Below, piece after piece: positions 35,301-45,178 of a stretch of 64,000 nucleotides of DNA. The DNA is from Dryas octopetala (lineage: Eukaryota > Streptophyta > Magnoliopsida > Rosales > Rosaceae). The notes below the pieces were generated by a model. The model was not told the DNA's origin and ran no database searches. It saw only the letters and a program-made list of their open reading frames with translations. The position numbers and the translations under genes were made by a program. The stretch covers positions 18,702,621 through 18,766,620 of the forward strand of contig OY992840.1 in assembly GCA_963921425.1 (NCBI GenBank), read 5' to 3'. Positions within the stretch are counted from its first letter, which is position 1, and every line of letters begins with the position of its first letter.

Positions 35301-38289
35301 CTTCAGCCATGGCGGCGTATCGGACCGGATCGTATGACCTCCTCTTCTGACGGACCGGTTTGCATCCCGGGTCAGTGTTCAGCCTGTGGGTGATCACGTC
35401 AGACGATATGCCTGGCATGTCATCGTAAGACCAGGCGAACACTTCCGCGTTGGTACGGAGGAAGTCAATGATGGCAGAACGTTGTTCGGGGCCGATCTGA
35501 GTTCCCACTCGGACGAGCCGATCCGGTGTCTCGGCCGAGATCGTCACTTCCTCCCAGGCCTCGGCGGGAAGGGGCCGAGATTCTGGGTTCGGCTCGGAAG
35601 TGAAGTCAAATGTTTCCGCCCTCGGCCACCTGCCCGAATCGGCGATGGAGTCAAGCTCCTGCGAGTTCGGCAGCTGACCCTTCTGCTTGATCGAAGCGGC
35701 GTAGCACGACCGAGCCGAGCACTGGTCTCCCTGAATGACGATGCAGTCGTCGCCCACCGGACATTTGATGAGGAGGTTGGCGTAATGGACGATGCAGTCA
35801 AGGTCGACCAGAGCCGGTCTGCCCAGAATGATGTTGTAGGCTGATGGCCGTTTGACGACAATGAAGTACGTCATGCAGGTCTTCTTGATCGGTCCCTTCC
35901 CGAGCGAAAGGGGAAGGTAAATGTGTCCGAGGGGCTGAACCACTTCTCCCCCGAACCCGACCAAGGCAGGTGTATCGGTCTCCAGCTTATCCTCGCCAAT
36001 GCCCATCTGCGCGAACGCAGAGTGGTAGAGGATGTTGACTGAGCTCCCTCCATCGACGAAGGAGCGCGCAATGGTTGTCCCGGCCACCTCAGCCACTATG
36101 ACGACCGGATCATAGTGGGGGAAGATGATCTCGTTTGCCTCGTTCGGCTCAAAGGTGACCGGCGCCCAGTCCTTCCGCTGTCTTTTGGAAGTGCTGGGCT
36201 GACCTGCCTGGATCGACAAGGACTCGTGAGCTTGAGCCGCCTGTCTGACATACTCCTTCTGGGATCGGTTCGAGCTCCCCACGAAGGTTGGTCCCCCGCC
36301 GATTGATCCGATGGCAGCATCCTGGACCTCGATGGTGTTGGTGGGCTTCTTCGGCGCGGCCTTGGGTACCCTAGGCCCACCGGCCAGGAATTGATTGATC
36401 TTACCCGCCCGGGCAAGAGTCTCAATCCCGTCGCGGAGGGCGTAGCAATCACCCGTGACGTGGCCGTGATTGGAATGGTACTTGCAGAAGACGCCCTCCT
36501 TGATTTTGTCTGGGGGTGGTCCCTTGATCTCCCTTGCGACTGGGAGTTGGTCCTTGACCTTGGAGTAGATTGTCTCCAGACCGGCGTTGAGGGGAGTGTA
36601 CTCCGTGTACTGGACAAACTTGGGTCCCTTGCCCAGAAGTTGGCGTGGCTCCTCGGTCCTGGTCTTCTTGGATTGGACCTGGGGTTTGGGAGTTGCAACC
36701 TCTCCCTCCTTCCTCTTGGCCGAGGTCGGCCTGGGATTCAGGGCCTCCACCTGAGCATCCCACTCCTCAGCCCGCGCCCACTTAGTGGCTTCGGCAGAAA
36801 GCTCATCGTAAGTGGAGGGAGGATTCCTCATCAAGTGGGAGCGGAGTCCCCCGGCGTGCAGGCCTTGCATGAGGGCATTCTTAGCTGACCTATCGTCGCA
36901 ATCGTCGCACTTCGTATATTCGATGTTGAAGCGGATCAGATAGGCCTTGAGGCTCTCCCCCTCCTGCTGCTTGATGAGCGACATATCGTTCAAGTTGTAG
37001 AGTCGTTCGGATACAACCCGATATCTCGCCAGGAAGGCCCTCCGGAGGTCGGAGAAGGAGTCGATGGAGTTCGGTTGGAGGGTTCGGAACCAACCCCGAG
37101 CCGAGCCCTTCAAGGTCGAAGGGAAGATTCTGCACTTCGTGGCTTCAGATGCCTGGCGGGCCTCCATGGCGTATCTGAAGCTGTCAAGATGGTCGTAGGG
37201 ATCCTTGGTCCCGTCATACTGATCCATCTTGGGGGGCTTGGTGTCGCGGGAGACCTCAGCATCCATGATTCTGCTGGTGTACGGGAGGGGAAGTTCCTCC
37301 CCGTGGTCGGCTCTACCGGTATACCCCCTGGAGACCTCGACATGTCCGAGCCGATCGTGGACGCTTCGGATCTGGTCCTGGACCAAAGTCCGAACAAGAT
37401 TTTCCACATTGGGCGGGGTCGGCTCGGCCGCATTTTCCCCTGAGCACTCGGCCTGGTTGCCGAGTCTCTCACTCACCGGCTGACGAGTGAGCCTCTCGCT
37501 TGCCGGTTGTCGATCCGACATGATCATGGTGGACCCCAGTCGGTCGCTCACTGATCGCCTCCCCGAGTGAGTTCCTGATGGGGAAGGATCCTGACTGGCG
37601 ATAGGGCCGAGTCTATTCCGAATCGGGCCCCTGGTTTCGGCCGAACCGGCAGGACTGTTGGCCCCCAACCTTGATTGGGCCGGGGGTCGTCGATTTGTAT
37701 TCGGGTCGGCACGGTCTCCGCCCGAATTCCTGGGGGCACGTTTCCCGAAAGCCGCCTGTTTTTGCTGAAGAAGACGGTGGGCGTTCAGGCATTCGGCCTG
37801 TTCGGCCGGGGGCATGTCCTCGAAGCCCGGGAAGACGTGATCCGAGTCCTGCTGATCGGTCTGGTCGTTCGGCTCGGCAGGAGTGCTTTGCCGAGAAGGA
37901 GACGGCGAAAGGACCTCCTGCTCGGTTCGGGTCCGGCGCGATCGGAAGCCCGATCCCCCACTATTCTCAAGTTGAGCACGGTGGCGTGCAAGTTCCCCGG
38001 CCAGCTCGGCCTGTTTTGCGAGCAGCTCATTATTCTGCTTCAGGAGTGCATTCTCAGCGGCCAGATGTCGCTGACTCTCCTTAAGGAGTTTGTGAGCGGC
38101 TCGGATTTTGGAGGAACCTTTGGACTTTGGCGTCCTGGGGAGTTGTGCTCCCCTCGTTTTCTCAGGTGTCTCAGGCTGATGTTGTTCATCATTCTGAGAC
38201 GCTCCTGAAGAAGAACTGGTGTCCCGAAATATGGTAGTCATGATGACTTGCGTGGAGGAAGAGCTTAGCGTTTGCGGTGATGAACACAA
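32302..38289 (-). CDS. gag-pol polyprotein of the Tat-lineage retrotransposon
   Basis: Single 1995-codon frame on the minus strand. Parts in order: disordered N-terminus; retrotransposon gag domain (YDHLDSFRYAMEARQ, GSARGWFRTLQPNSIDSFSD; about residues 350-500); a CKYHSNHGHVTGDCYAL zinc-knuckle-like motif; aspartic protease with DGGSS (about 770); reverse transcriptase (FPLPRIDQLVD, FMDAYSGYNQI, YVDDMLVKS); first RNase H region; a second, archaeal-type RNase H (LYVDGSSNAMGSGAGLI, NNEAEYEALIAGL); integrase with HHCC zinc finger (HSGGRALAYKTIRQGYFWP, CIKCQQFA) and core (DLIGPMPKAKGQ, IIADNGKQFD, HPQSNGQVE). The domain order places it in Ty3/gypsy, and the dual RNase H points to Tat. Confidence 0.95.
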   Translation of the reverse strand: MCSSPQTLSSSSTQVIMTTIFRDTSSSSGASQNDEQHQPETPEKTRGAQLPRTPKSKGSSKIRAAHKLLKESQRHLAAENALLKQNNELLAKQAELAGELARHRAQLENSGGSGFRSRRTRTEQEVLSPSPSRQSTPAEPNDQTDQQDSDHVFPGFEDMPPAEQAECLNAHRLLQQKQAAFGKRAPRNSGGDRADPNTNRRPPAQSRLGANSPAGSAETRGPIRNRLGPIASQDPSPSGTHSGRRSVSDRLGSTMIMSDRQPASERLTRQPVSERLGNQAECSGENAAEPTPPNVENLVRTLVQDQIRSVHDRLGHVEVSRGYTGRADHGEELPLPYTSRIMDAEVSRDTKPPKMDQYDGTKDPYDHLDSFRYAMEARQASEATKCRIFPSTLKGSARGWFRTLQPNSIDSFSDLRRAFLARYRVVSERLYNLNDMSLIKQQEGESLKAYLIRFNIEYTKCDDCDDRSAKNALMQGLHAGGLRSHLMRNPPSTYDELSAEATKWARAEEWDAQVEALNPRPTSAKRKEGEVATPKPQVQSKKTRTEEPRQLLGKGPKFVQYTEYTPLNAGLETIYSKVKDQLPVAREIKGPPPDKIKEGVFCKYHSNHGHVTGDCYALRDGIETLARAGKINQFLAGGPRVPKAAPKKPTNTIEVQDAAIGSIGGGPTFVGSSNRSQKEYVRQAAQAHESLSIQAGQPSTSKRQRKDWAPVTFEPNEANEIIFPHYDPVVIVAEVAGTTIARSFVDGGSSVNILYHSAFAQMGIGEDKLETDTPALVGFGGEVVQPLGHIYLPLSLGKGPIKKTCMTYFIVVKRPSAYNIILGRPALVDLDCIVHYANLLIKCPVGDDCIVIQGDQCSARSCYAASIKQKGQLPNSQELDSIADSGRWPRAETFDFTSEPNPESRPLPAEAWEEVTISAETPDRLVRVGTQIGPEQRSAIIDFLRTNAEVFAWSYDDMPGISSDVITHRLNTDPGCKPVRQKRRSYDPVRYAAMAEEVTKLQNNGFIREVNYPDWLANVVMVKKNNGKWRMCVDFTDLNRACPKDSFPLPRIDQLVDATAGHQLLSFMDAYSGYNQILMHKSDQEGTSFITDRGMYCYKVMPFGLKNAGATYQRLVNHMFRSSIGKSVEVYVDDMLVKSIKADDHVRDLSDMFGVLKEYQMRLNPAKCVFGVRSGKFLGYLVSQRGIEANPEKIQALINMKSPRTRKEIQSLTGRVAALNRFISKSTDRCLPFFKALRGAGKSIEWTPQCEQAFQDLKRHMGEPPILSKPEEGEELFLYLSVSDSALGSVLVREVGGVQHPVFYTSRALADAETRYPKFEKMALALVSSARKLRPYFQAHSIVVLTDQPLRQILAKPETSGRLIKWSIELGEFDIIYRPRTAIKGQAMSDFICESTTSTEDPPRTDAMPSASDPNTIGEHGQVDLLTWTLYVDGSSNAMGSGAGLILISPEQVVMEYALRFRFQASNNEAEYEALIAGLRLAKELGATKLNIFSDSQLIVNQILGEYETREPSMTAYLEKTLLLLGDFREYKISQIPRAENCRADALARLASATDTGSARHVPVEILDRPSTAETEAAVMQTEAEPNWMTSIITYLVSGVLPPERDKARLIKTRSARFSMINGQLYKRSFSLPYLRCVTPQEGQDVLREIHEGICGNHSGGRALAYKTIRQGYFWPTLNKDADHLSRACIKCQQFAAVPHQPPQLLTSISSPWPFAQWGLDLIGPMPKAKGQVTMAVVAVDYFTKWAEAEPLATTTAERMETFVWKNIICRFGMPHTIIADNGKQFDCKKFRSFCSRLNINLRFTAPYHPQSNGQVEAINKIIKKTLKTKLDNAKGNWPELLPEVLWSYRTSYRNSTKETPYALAFGTDAVVPVEMGTPSFRTGTYNPETNDAGLRLGLDIIEERRTDANLCRAAYQQRVAKYYNQRVRPRSFGLGSLVMKKNPLAVKESSFDPNWTGPYRITGIVKPGTYNLATLAGKPLKHSWNAEHLKTYYQ

Positions 38290-38324
38290 CGGCTGAAGTC
38301 AGCTTCCCACAGACGGCGCCAATC

Positions 38325-39378
38325 TGTTGATGCAAATTCTCGTAAGGTAGATGCAACAACTTAGATATGCTGATCTGGCTGATCAAGTGCTTCGCTGGAT
38401 GATGAAGTGGATGCTGATTGAGATCTTCCTGTAGACAAAAACAAGATCAAAGGAGATGGACCGGTGTGGTACCAGCCAAACACACTCCGATGATGAAATC
38501 AGTGGTGGTGTTTGATGGTGGATGAGGAAGAACAAAGGAAGAACTTGGGAGAATGGGAAGAACAAGGCAAATGTTCTGGGTTATTCTCAGCAAGTTGGGT
38601 AGGCTCTTTCTTGGATGGAAATACAAAGTGTTTAGCGTGTGTATTGATAGATTGCTAGCTGCTTCATTTTGTGCATATGTGGTGCCTTATATAGGCAAAG
38701 GAAAACTTAATGAATAAGTTACCTGCATGTGAATGAATGGTTGCCAGAGACCCACGCACCTGGTCAGACCTAGTTGCATGCTCAGCTGCTTGCTTCCTCA
38801 GCATTGAATGCTGCATTGAATGCAAGGTTGGAAGGTGCAGGCAAACTGTCCAGCAGTCATGAATGCAAGCCTGATATTCTGTCTGTCAGAAGATTGTGTC
38901 AGGTGCATTCAAGTGTGGCGGTTCGTCCCATCGTGATCTTCCTGGGAATGGCGGCGGAGAGCCGAGCCGAGCCGATACGAACACATGTTTTCATGTGAAG
39001 ACACGAAGTCCATGTGTGGTCGGATCGGGCATGGGATTCCAGGCCGAGCCGGTCCCATAGACTGGGGGTCTTTCCGAGCTCTAACTGGTCGACGCCAGAA
39101 CCCGAAAAGAGGCCATCTCCTGTGCCGAGCCGAGCCGGACCGGGATGATCGTGGGAAGATGGACACTCGATCCCACGGAAGATCATCGGTTCGGCTCGGA
39201 CCGAACATGGAGGGCCGGCGTGGAGATCCGGTCTGAGCTGGCAGAGGCGATGCCGAGTGGTGATGACGTGGGGGTCAAAGTTTTGACCACTGAGAGTCAA
39301 ACTCCGAGGTGGATGTTGACCAGCCACGTGTCGAGCTGTGATTGGCTGTTCGGATTGATGTGGATTTTCCCACAAACA
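38325..39378 (-). repeat. 5' LTR of the Tat-lineage element
   Basis: 1054 bp and matching the other LTR along its length. In element sense it is followed after a few bases by the TGGCGCC primer-binding site. The right target duplication AATAT follows at 39379-39383, then the 3' flank of SABATH-9. Confidence 0.97.
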
Positions 39379-39426
39379 AATATTTAACTATAGTTTACAG
39401 CTACCAAATTGAAGAGCATGTTCAAA

Positions 39427-41099
39427 TCAGTTTTTTGCCTTGCATTTAAGCACAGCAAGAAAAATAATGGCCTTCCCTGACCCAAAGATGGAGGGTTGCT
39501 CTTCAAATTTCTTACGACATAAGTCGAAGAGCTCATCTAAGATTTCATCACCAAATTGCTGCTTGATGAGTCCTTCCAAGGCTGCTCTAATGTGAGATGT
39601 AGATAGCTGGCCATTAGACACAGTGCCACGTGGCAAGACATGAGGTACGGTTTCCATTCTCTCTATACTAAAACATCCATTTCGTTCTACAGCAGCTTCC
39701 AGTTCTTGGGGAGACATGTAATATATAGGTATGTTAAACGAATCCACTTTCTCTTCACTAACTCTCCCCTGCATATGTGAAAAACACAGCAGCTATAAGA
39801 AAAATGTCTTATTAAGCAACAAAAATTGCAATTGCTTTTGCATGGTTATATATGTATCTTATTGTAATTACTTTCTTTTTGAATGTTAAACAATTATTAT
39901 TAAAGTTCATAGAAATTTCTTCTTCCATTTCTGATTTATAACAGATTTATTTTACATGACAACACACAAAAGGATCATAATGAACTAGCTATACATAGTG
40001 GTACAACATCAAACTTAGAGTAGTTGTTCATTGCTTACCTTCCTAGCCAAGTCCATTAGGCAAGATCCTAATACTTGATGGGTCGAATTTGCCACATCAT
40101 GAGAATGAGAGGAGGTTCCATTGGGGAGTCCTGGAATGATAAGTGCCATCAGTCCTCCATGCACAATCTCCTGTGCCCTGGCATGCAGAAAGCAGTCCAT
40201 GTCCTCATTATATTGAGCTTCATAAGCCCTTACCACTTCATCTGTGGAATTTAGGTAATGAATCTGTCCTTTATTCCAAGCAGGACTGGTTTTGTCCACT
40301 ACCTCCTTTATTCCAAGCAGGACTGAATAGAAGCTTTAGGATATAGGCGACCATAGAAGGAACCAGGAACACCCGCAGCATAGTATCGGCTGTTCTGAGG
40401 GAGGGATTTGAAGAGCAGGTTAAAGAAAACTTGAAATTCAGGGATTTGAGAATTCAATCCTTGGCTTTGATACTTAGACTCCACAGCTTCAAGTATGTTT
40501 TCAACCGCAAAAAATGTATTAGGCCCAACAGAGGAACCCAAATCTGCAATGTGAAAGGTGTTGGAAGATAACAAGATGTCTATGTCAAGCTTTTCTGCAA
40601 TTTTCTTATTTAGAAGTTGTTTGGCAGCATCCACGAGCCCTCTCTGCAATAGCAGAGATTGTGCATGTTACTTTTAATTGAAGGGATCCAATTAATAATT
40701 CTTAATTGATTATCTATTTGCTTTTGGTTAGGTAAACAATACATAAGATGAATATATATATATGTGATATGTCTTCGTAAGTAATGATTTTGTAGAACTC
40801 AATACAATAATTATATGGTTATAGCAGTCACTAATTTACCAATGCTAAAGGGATCTAAACCATAAACCTTAATTTTTGCACTTACATTCATCTATTTCAA
40901 CTGAAAACTATGCTTTTCAAACAGAACATATAATTAATTATTAGAAACTAGCTAGTCAACTGCAGAAACTCCACTTATAGTAAAGGATACTAAAGGATCA
41001 GAGAACCTGGTAGGTGGAGTTCTTGGCACAGCTGTTGGGTCCATCTCCAGCTTTCATAGGATGTGCTTCAGAGAATTTACTGGTTTCCACTGCTGCCAT
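39427..41099 (-). pseudogene. SABATH-9: broken carboxyl methyltransferase copy
   Basis: Exons from the right are 41007-41099 (MAAVETSKFSEAHPMKAGDG), 40039-40643 and 39427-39768. The first and last exons are open. The middle exon is damaged: an 8-residue deletion joins QVFFN to LLFKS, the SAM loop Cys is Ser (IADLGSSVGPNTF), and around 40302-40325 a second copy of CTTTATTCCAAGCAGGACT replaces the coding sequence for the HWLSRVP pocket, so the frame ends at SIQSCLE. The N-terminal SYAKNS is SCAKNS. The duplicated 20-mer comes from the adjacent SPAWNK codons, suggesting replication slippage. It is a clear pseudogene, not long dead. Confidence 0.92.
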
Positions 41100-41845
41100 C
41101 TCTGTCTTTCTCTCTGTTTGGGGATGAGGGTATAGAATACAATATTGTATAGTGGGAGTATTATTTTTATATCTATCACTACTTCTTGACACTGAAAAAA
41201 ATGTGAAATCCAATATAAATATTCCTGGATACTGATGCCACGTAATACAAGGTTGTTGTCATATTTGTTTAGTTCTTTGATTTTACAGACATGAACTGAA
41301 GAAGACTGAGAGAACAATGTATAGCAAATTTTCAGGAAATAAAGTACTTTTATCAATCTTTCAACATTAGTATACATCTGGTTTGTTTCATATTGTGGAC
41401 AGTAGTAGTTACTAGTTAGGCTACCCTACTTTACCATAATGATCCTTTCTTATGCATCACAACATCAAATAAAACAAAATTCGACCGGAGGCAGCATACG
41501 TAATACATGACATCAAAGAAGACAAGTAAACCCAACGGAAAAAGTCAAACAAGCTAGATATAAACAAGGGATTCTCTTAATAATAAAAATTAAGCCGGCA
41601 TCAAGTAGAGGTACATCCTTCTTAACTTATATTCCAAATTAAGGTCCATCGAGGTTCAAGCTCGTAATATTGCCTAACTAAAAAATAATAAATAACAATT
41701 CTTTTATTGATAGACATATGAGAAAACAATTCGGGGAGCAGTACTTTTCTTTTTGTAGCTAGGGAGTAAAGTCTTCCGATATTGATATTGGGAAGAGAAA
41801 TATCACTAGACGAATAACTAGTCGATACTTTTAATTAATGGACAA
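41100..41845. other. Intergenic DNA, SABATH-9 leader and SABATH-10 3' flank
   Basis: A decayed CT-rich leader comes directly after 41099, then AT-rich DNA without a recognisable gene. Confidence 0.5.
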
Positions 41846-43124
41846 TTATTTGCGCTTGAGAAGGACGAACATTCCAACAGCCATGCCATTACTAGCATTG
41901 ATAGGAGCACGTCCTGCAATTTTCTTAGCGTAGCGCTCGAAAAGTGGTTGTATAATTTCATTCCCGAAGTGTTTGGTGAGAAAGTTCTCCAACCCTGCTC
42001 TACATTCGGGTACACTAGGCAGAGGCCTAGTCCTCAGAGGTTGGAGCTCCAATCTCAATATATCAAACCACCCATTCTCCTTTATAAGTGTCCCCAGCTC
42101 CTCCATGGATGGGCAGTACATGGGCAAGTTGAAACAGTCAAATTTTTCTTGGCTTATTAATCCCTGCATGTACAAATTCAACAACAAAAAGTAAGCATAT
42201 ATTAAAGATGTATGGTTACTTTGGCTTAAGAATATGTTAAGATGAAGCAAGCACATTAATTACTGATTAATTACCTGATGAACCATATCAGAAAGACAAG
42301 ACTCCAAGGGTTCAAAAAGTGGGGCAAAAGAATGCTGTGGTGGGAGAGTCCCATCCGGACGCCCCGGATGCAAAAGCATGATCAAGCCGTGAGAAACAAT
42401 CTCCTGCGCTCGAGCAGCAAGAAAACGTTGCATGTCCCTGGCATACTGAGCCCTATATGCCTCACCAACTTCTTTAGCTGAATATGCATACAAGATCCTA
42501 CCCCTGTTGCATGCCGGAGAGTTGGAATCAACCAGCTCTCGCGGTATCTTGGAAAGCCACTGGAGAGCATACGCAGAGTGCACAATATCTAGAGATGCCT
42601 TGGGAAACAATCTTCCATGAAAAGATCCCGGAACCCCTGCCGCCAAATAATGCCTATCTCGGGGGAGTTTGCTGAACAGATGATTGAAATCATTTGAAAC
42701 CACGTCGCTAAAATACACTTGGAATTCTGGGAGACCAGACTCAGACTGCAGCAACTCCTGTTTTTGTGCTACGGCTTCGATTACGTTGTTCACTGCAATG
42801 AATGTGTTGGGGCCAACAGAACAACCCAAATCAGCAATCCGGAATGTTGGTTTTGAAAGGTTTTCAATGCCAAGGTTCTCTACTATTGCTGCAACCATCA
42901 CTTCTCTTGAACCATCGGCTCCGGATCTCTACAGTAAATTAATTCAAATATATTATTAACAGTTTAACACTACGTACAATTATATAACAAATACAATTTA
43001 TGTACGTGCATAAATATTAAAAGTAGACCTGACGAGTAGAGTTTATAGAGTAGCTGCATTCACCATCCCCACCATTCATTGGGTACCCTAATTCAGACGA
43101 TGTGCAGCTCGTTACCTCTCCCAT
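41846..43124 (-). CDS. SABATH-10: divergent carboxyl methyltransferase, apparently intact
   Basis: Exons from the right are 43029-43124, 42275-42928 and 41846-42163, giving 355 residues. The start MGEVTSCTSSELGYPMNGGD and first-exon end NSTRQ keep the family layout, and the SAM loop is IADLGCSVGPNTFIAVNN. Then come QVYFSDVVSNDFNHLF, AAGVPGSFHGRLFPK, the pocket ALQWLSKIPRE and the cap ending GMFVLLKRK. It is clearly older than the rest: many substitutions throughout, HPGRPDGT instead of IPGRPNGT, and SPACNRGRI where the family has SPAWNKGRI. It sits at the outer right edge of the array and may be the founder lineage or a separate subfamily. The ATG follows a (GA)n run of over 60 bp. Confidence 0.9.
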
Positions 43125-43127
43125 CTT

Positions 43128-43131
<4 letters not shown>

Positions 43132-43196
<65 letters not shown>
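43132..43196. repeat. Long (TC)n microsatellite in the SABATH-10 leader
   Basis: More than 30 uninterrupted TC units begin eight bases upstream of the start codon on the transcript side (GA in sense). It is probably highly variable between individuals. Confidence 0.97.
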
Positions 43197-43199
<3 letters not shown>

Positions 43200-43521
43200 G
43201 ATATGATGAGAAGAATGTGCATGCAGGTCATACGTATATATAGATAAATATATTGTCTGAAAATATTATAATGTGTGCTATTTACGTTTTTTTAAAAAAA
43301 GAGAATATAATGTTTGGTCAAGTCCAAAGCGATCAAGTCAAAAAAAAAAAAAAAAAAAGGATAGTCGTGCACAAAAAGTAGGCCGCTTTTATTTTTGTTC
43401 GTGATCGATTCACGTACAGATTAAATGAAAAAGTTGACTAGATCGATCGGATTGATTGTATACGTGTATTGTTTACGTACTTTTCAAGTTATTTGCCGTA
43501 AGCCAATCGACGAATATTTAA

Positions 43522-44684
43522 GTCAGCTAGCTTGGTTGTTTAATTTGGAATTAATATACAGCAATGTCATTTTATGTTTTGACAATGTGGGATATAATCG
43601 AATACTAAAACTAAATGACGTCAGGACAGCACTCACAGCACAGACTTTTCAATGCAATATACGATAATTAATAATAAATTAATTGTGTGATGACTGATGA
43701 GTAATATGATGAGATTGGTTCAAATCTCATTGAAGTGGACCCCAAGCATACTAAGAGATCCTATTATACATACGACTTTCCAACATGAATCAAAGGAAGG
43801 AACAAGTGTGTAATCAGTACTACTTTTCATACTTCATAGCTTTAGCATCAATGTCAAAAAGTTGTCAACTATGTGACATAAAAATAATTAAAAAAAATAT
43901 ATATATGTGTAATGTTTCTAGATTTTTAATTATTTTTATGCAACGTGACATGACGTAACCTGTTATCAGATCACGTGGCATTCAGTTATCATTGTGAGAG
44001 TGTCACGTAAGTGCCACAGCAGCATTTAAGAGATTTTTAGAGATTTTTTAATAATCATATTGACAGAAGTATCACATTGCAACAAATTGGAAATATGAAA
44101 TATGACATTGCAAGATTTTAAACATGAAATACTGAATTGAAATTTGAAGCAAACTTGAGATACTAAATTGAAATTAACTCTAAATCAATTAATCATTAAT
44201 TTTAACAATTACATATTCATATTCAAGAACTTAATATAACGAATCATTGAATTCTCATTTAATTCTTAATTTAATAATTACATATTCATATTAAAATCAA
44301 GCCTATTATATATTGGCTCTTAGAGCAATATATATATAATAGGATTATAGGAATGTCAGCTAGCTTGGTTGTTTAATATGGAATTACTATACAGCAATGT
44401 CATTTTCTGTTTTGACAATGTGGGATATAAATCATACAATCGAATACTAAAACTAAATGACGTCAGGACAGCACTCACAGCACAAAGACTTTTCAATGCA
44501 ATATACGATAATTAATAATAAATTAATTGTGTGATGAGATTGGTTCAAATCTCATTGAAGTGGACCCCCAAGCATACTAAGAGATCCTATTATACATATA
44601 CTTTCCAACATGAATCAAAGGAAGGAACGAGTGTGCAATTAGTACTACTTTTCATACTTCATAGCTTTAGCATCAATGTCAACT
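43522..44684. repeat. Direct duplication of a roughly 330-bp segment
   Basis: 43522-43854 and 44357-44684 both run from GTCAGCTAGCTTGGTTGTTT through GACGTCAGGACAGCACTCAC to CTTTAGCATCAATGTC, with small indels. The spacer between them holds a partial fold-back MITE copy, which probably inserted in or next to copy 1. Confidence 0.88.
43870..44180. mobile_element. Partial copy of the fold-back MITE seen at 45.2 kb
   Basis: It contains the centre and the right arm (TTTCTAGATTTTTAATTATT ... AAACTTGAGATACTAAATTG) of the 45179-45717 element. The left arm is missing. Confidence 0.75.
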
Positions 44685-45178
44685 ATGTGATATTTGAAGG
44701 GGAATAGGACAGTTAGAAGAATCTCAATACTGAGGCGTCAATATTTCTGATCATATATCATTCTCTAAATTTTTTGACTTAAGATCTTAGAAAGATAATT
44801 GAACATTATATTTGGATTTGGATGAACTATGAAGAGCTTAGATCTTTTCTTCGATTGCAGAAAAGTTTTGATATTGAACCAAACAGTTTATTGTGAGCAT
44901 TACTTTTCTTCGGCTGCCAGCACTATGCATTGCTTGTTATTTTCTAATTAAAATAATACTGATATTTGATAAATAAATAAAAAAAGTAAAAAGTAAAAAT
45001 ATATTAAATCACTTTGGACTTATAAGCACCGTTAGATTAGCAGCAAGAGTGCGGTGCGCCTATGATTTATTAATAGATAAGCTAGCGTCTCATTCTCGCT
45101 CATTATATTTGCAAGTTGCAACACGTGAGAGTCAGTCCACAATTTTTATGCAAAAAAAAAAAAGTATATTTATTATGA

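Larger units (their letters stand above)
27203..39378 (-). mobile_element. Ty3/gypsy LTR retrotransposon, Tat lineage (Grande-like), looks whole and very young
   Basis: A 12,176-bp element lies in the SABATH array, flanked by AATAT. The LTRs are 1054 bp each (TG...CA) with no difference that I could see. In element sense (minus strand) the order is 5' LTR (38325-39378), primer-binding site starting TGGCGCC at about 38321, gag-pol ORF (32302-38289), a spacer with 71-bp tandem repeats, an antisense ORF (28901-31291), a purine-rich tract at about 28257-28274, and 3' LTR (27203-28256). A second, archaeal-type RNase H after the first, long LTRs and an antisense ORF between pol and the 3' LTR are known Tat/Grande features. 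The element is GC-rich compared with its surroundings and shows no obvious break. Identical LTRs imply recent insertion, or a very recent copy. Confidence 0.95.

Noticed and set aside
33101-38208. Many plus-strand ORFs of 60-180 codons opposite gag-pol
   Set aside because: Shadows of the minus-strand polyprotein, favoured by its high GC content.
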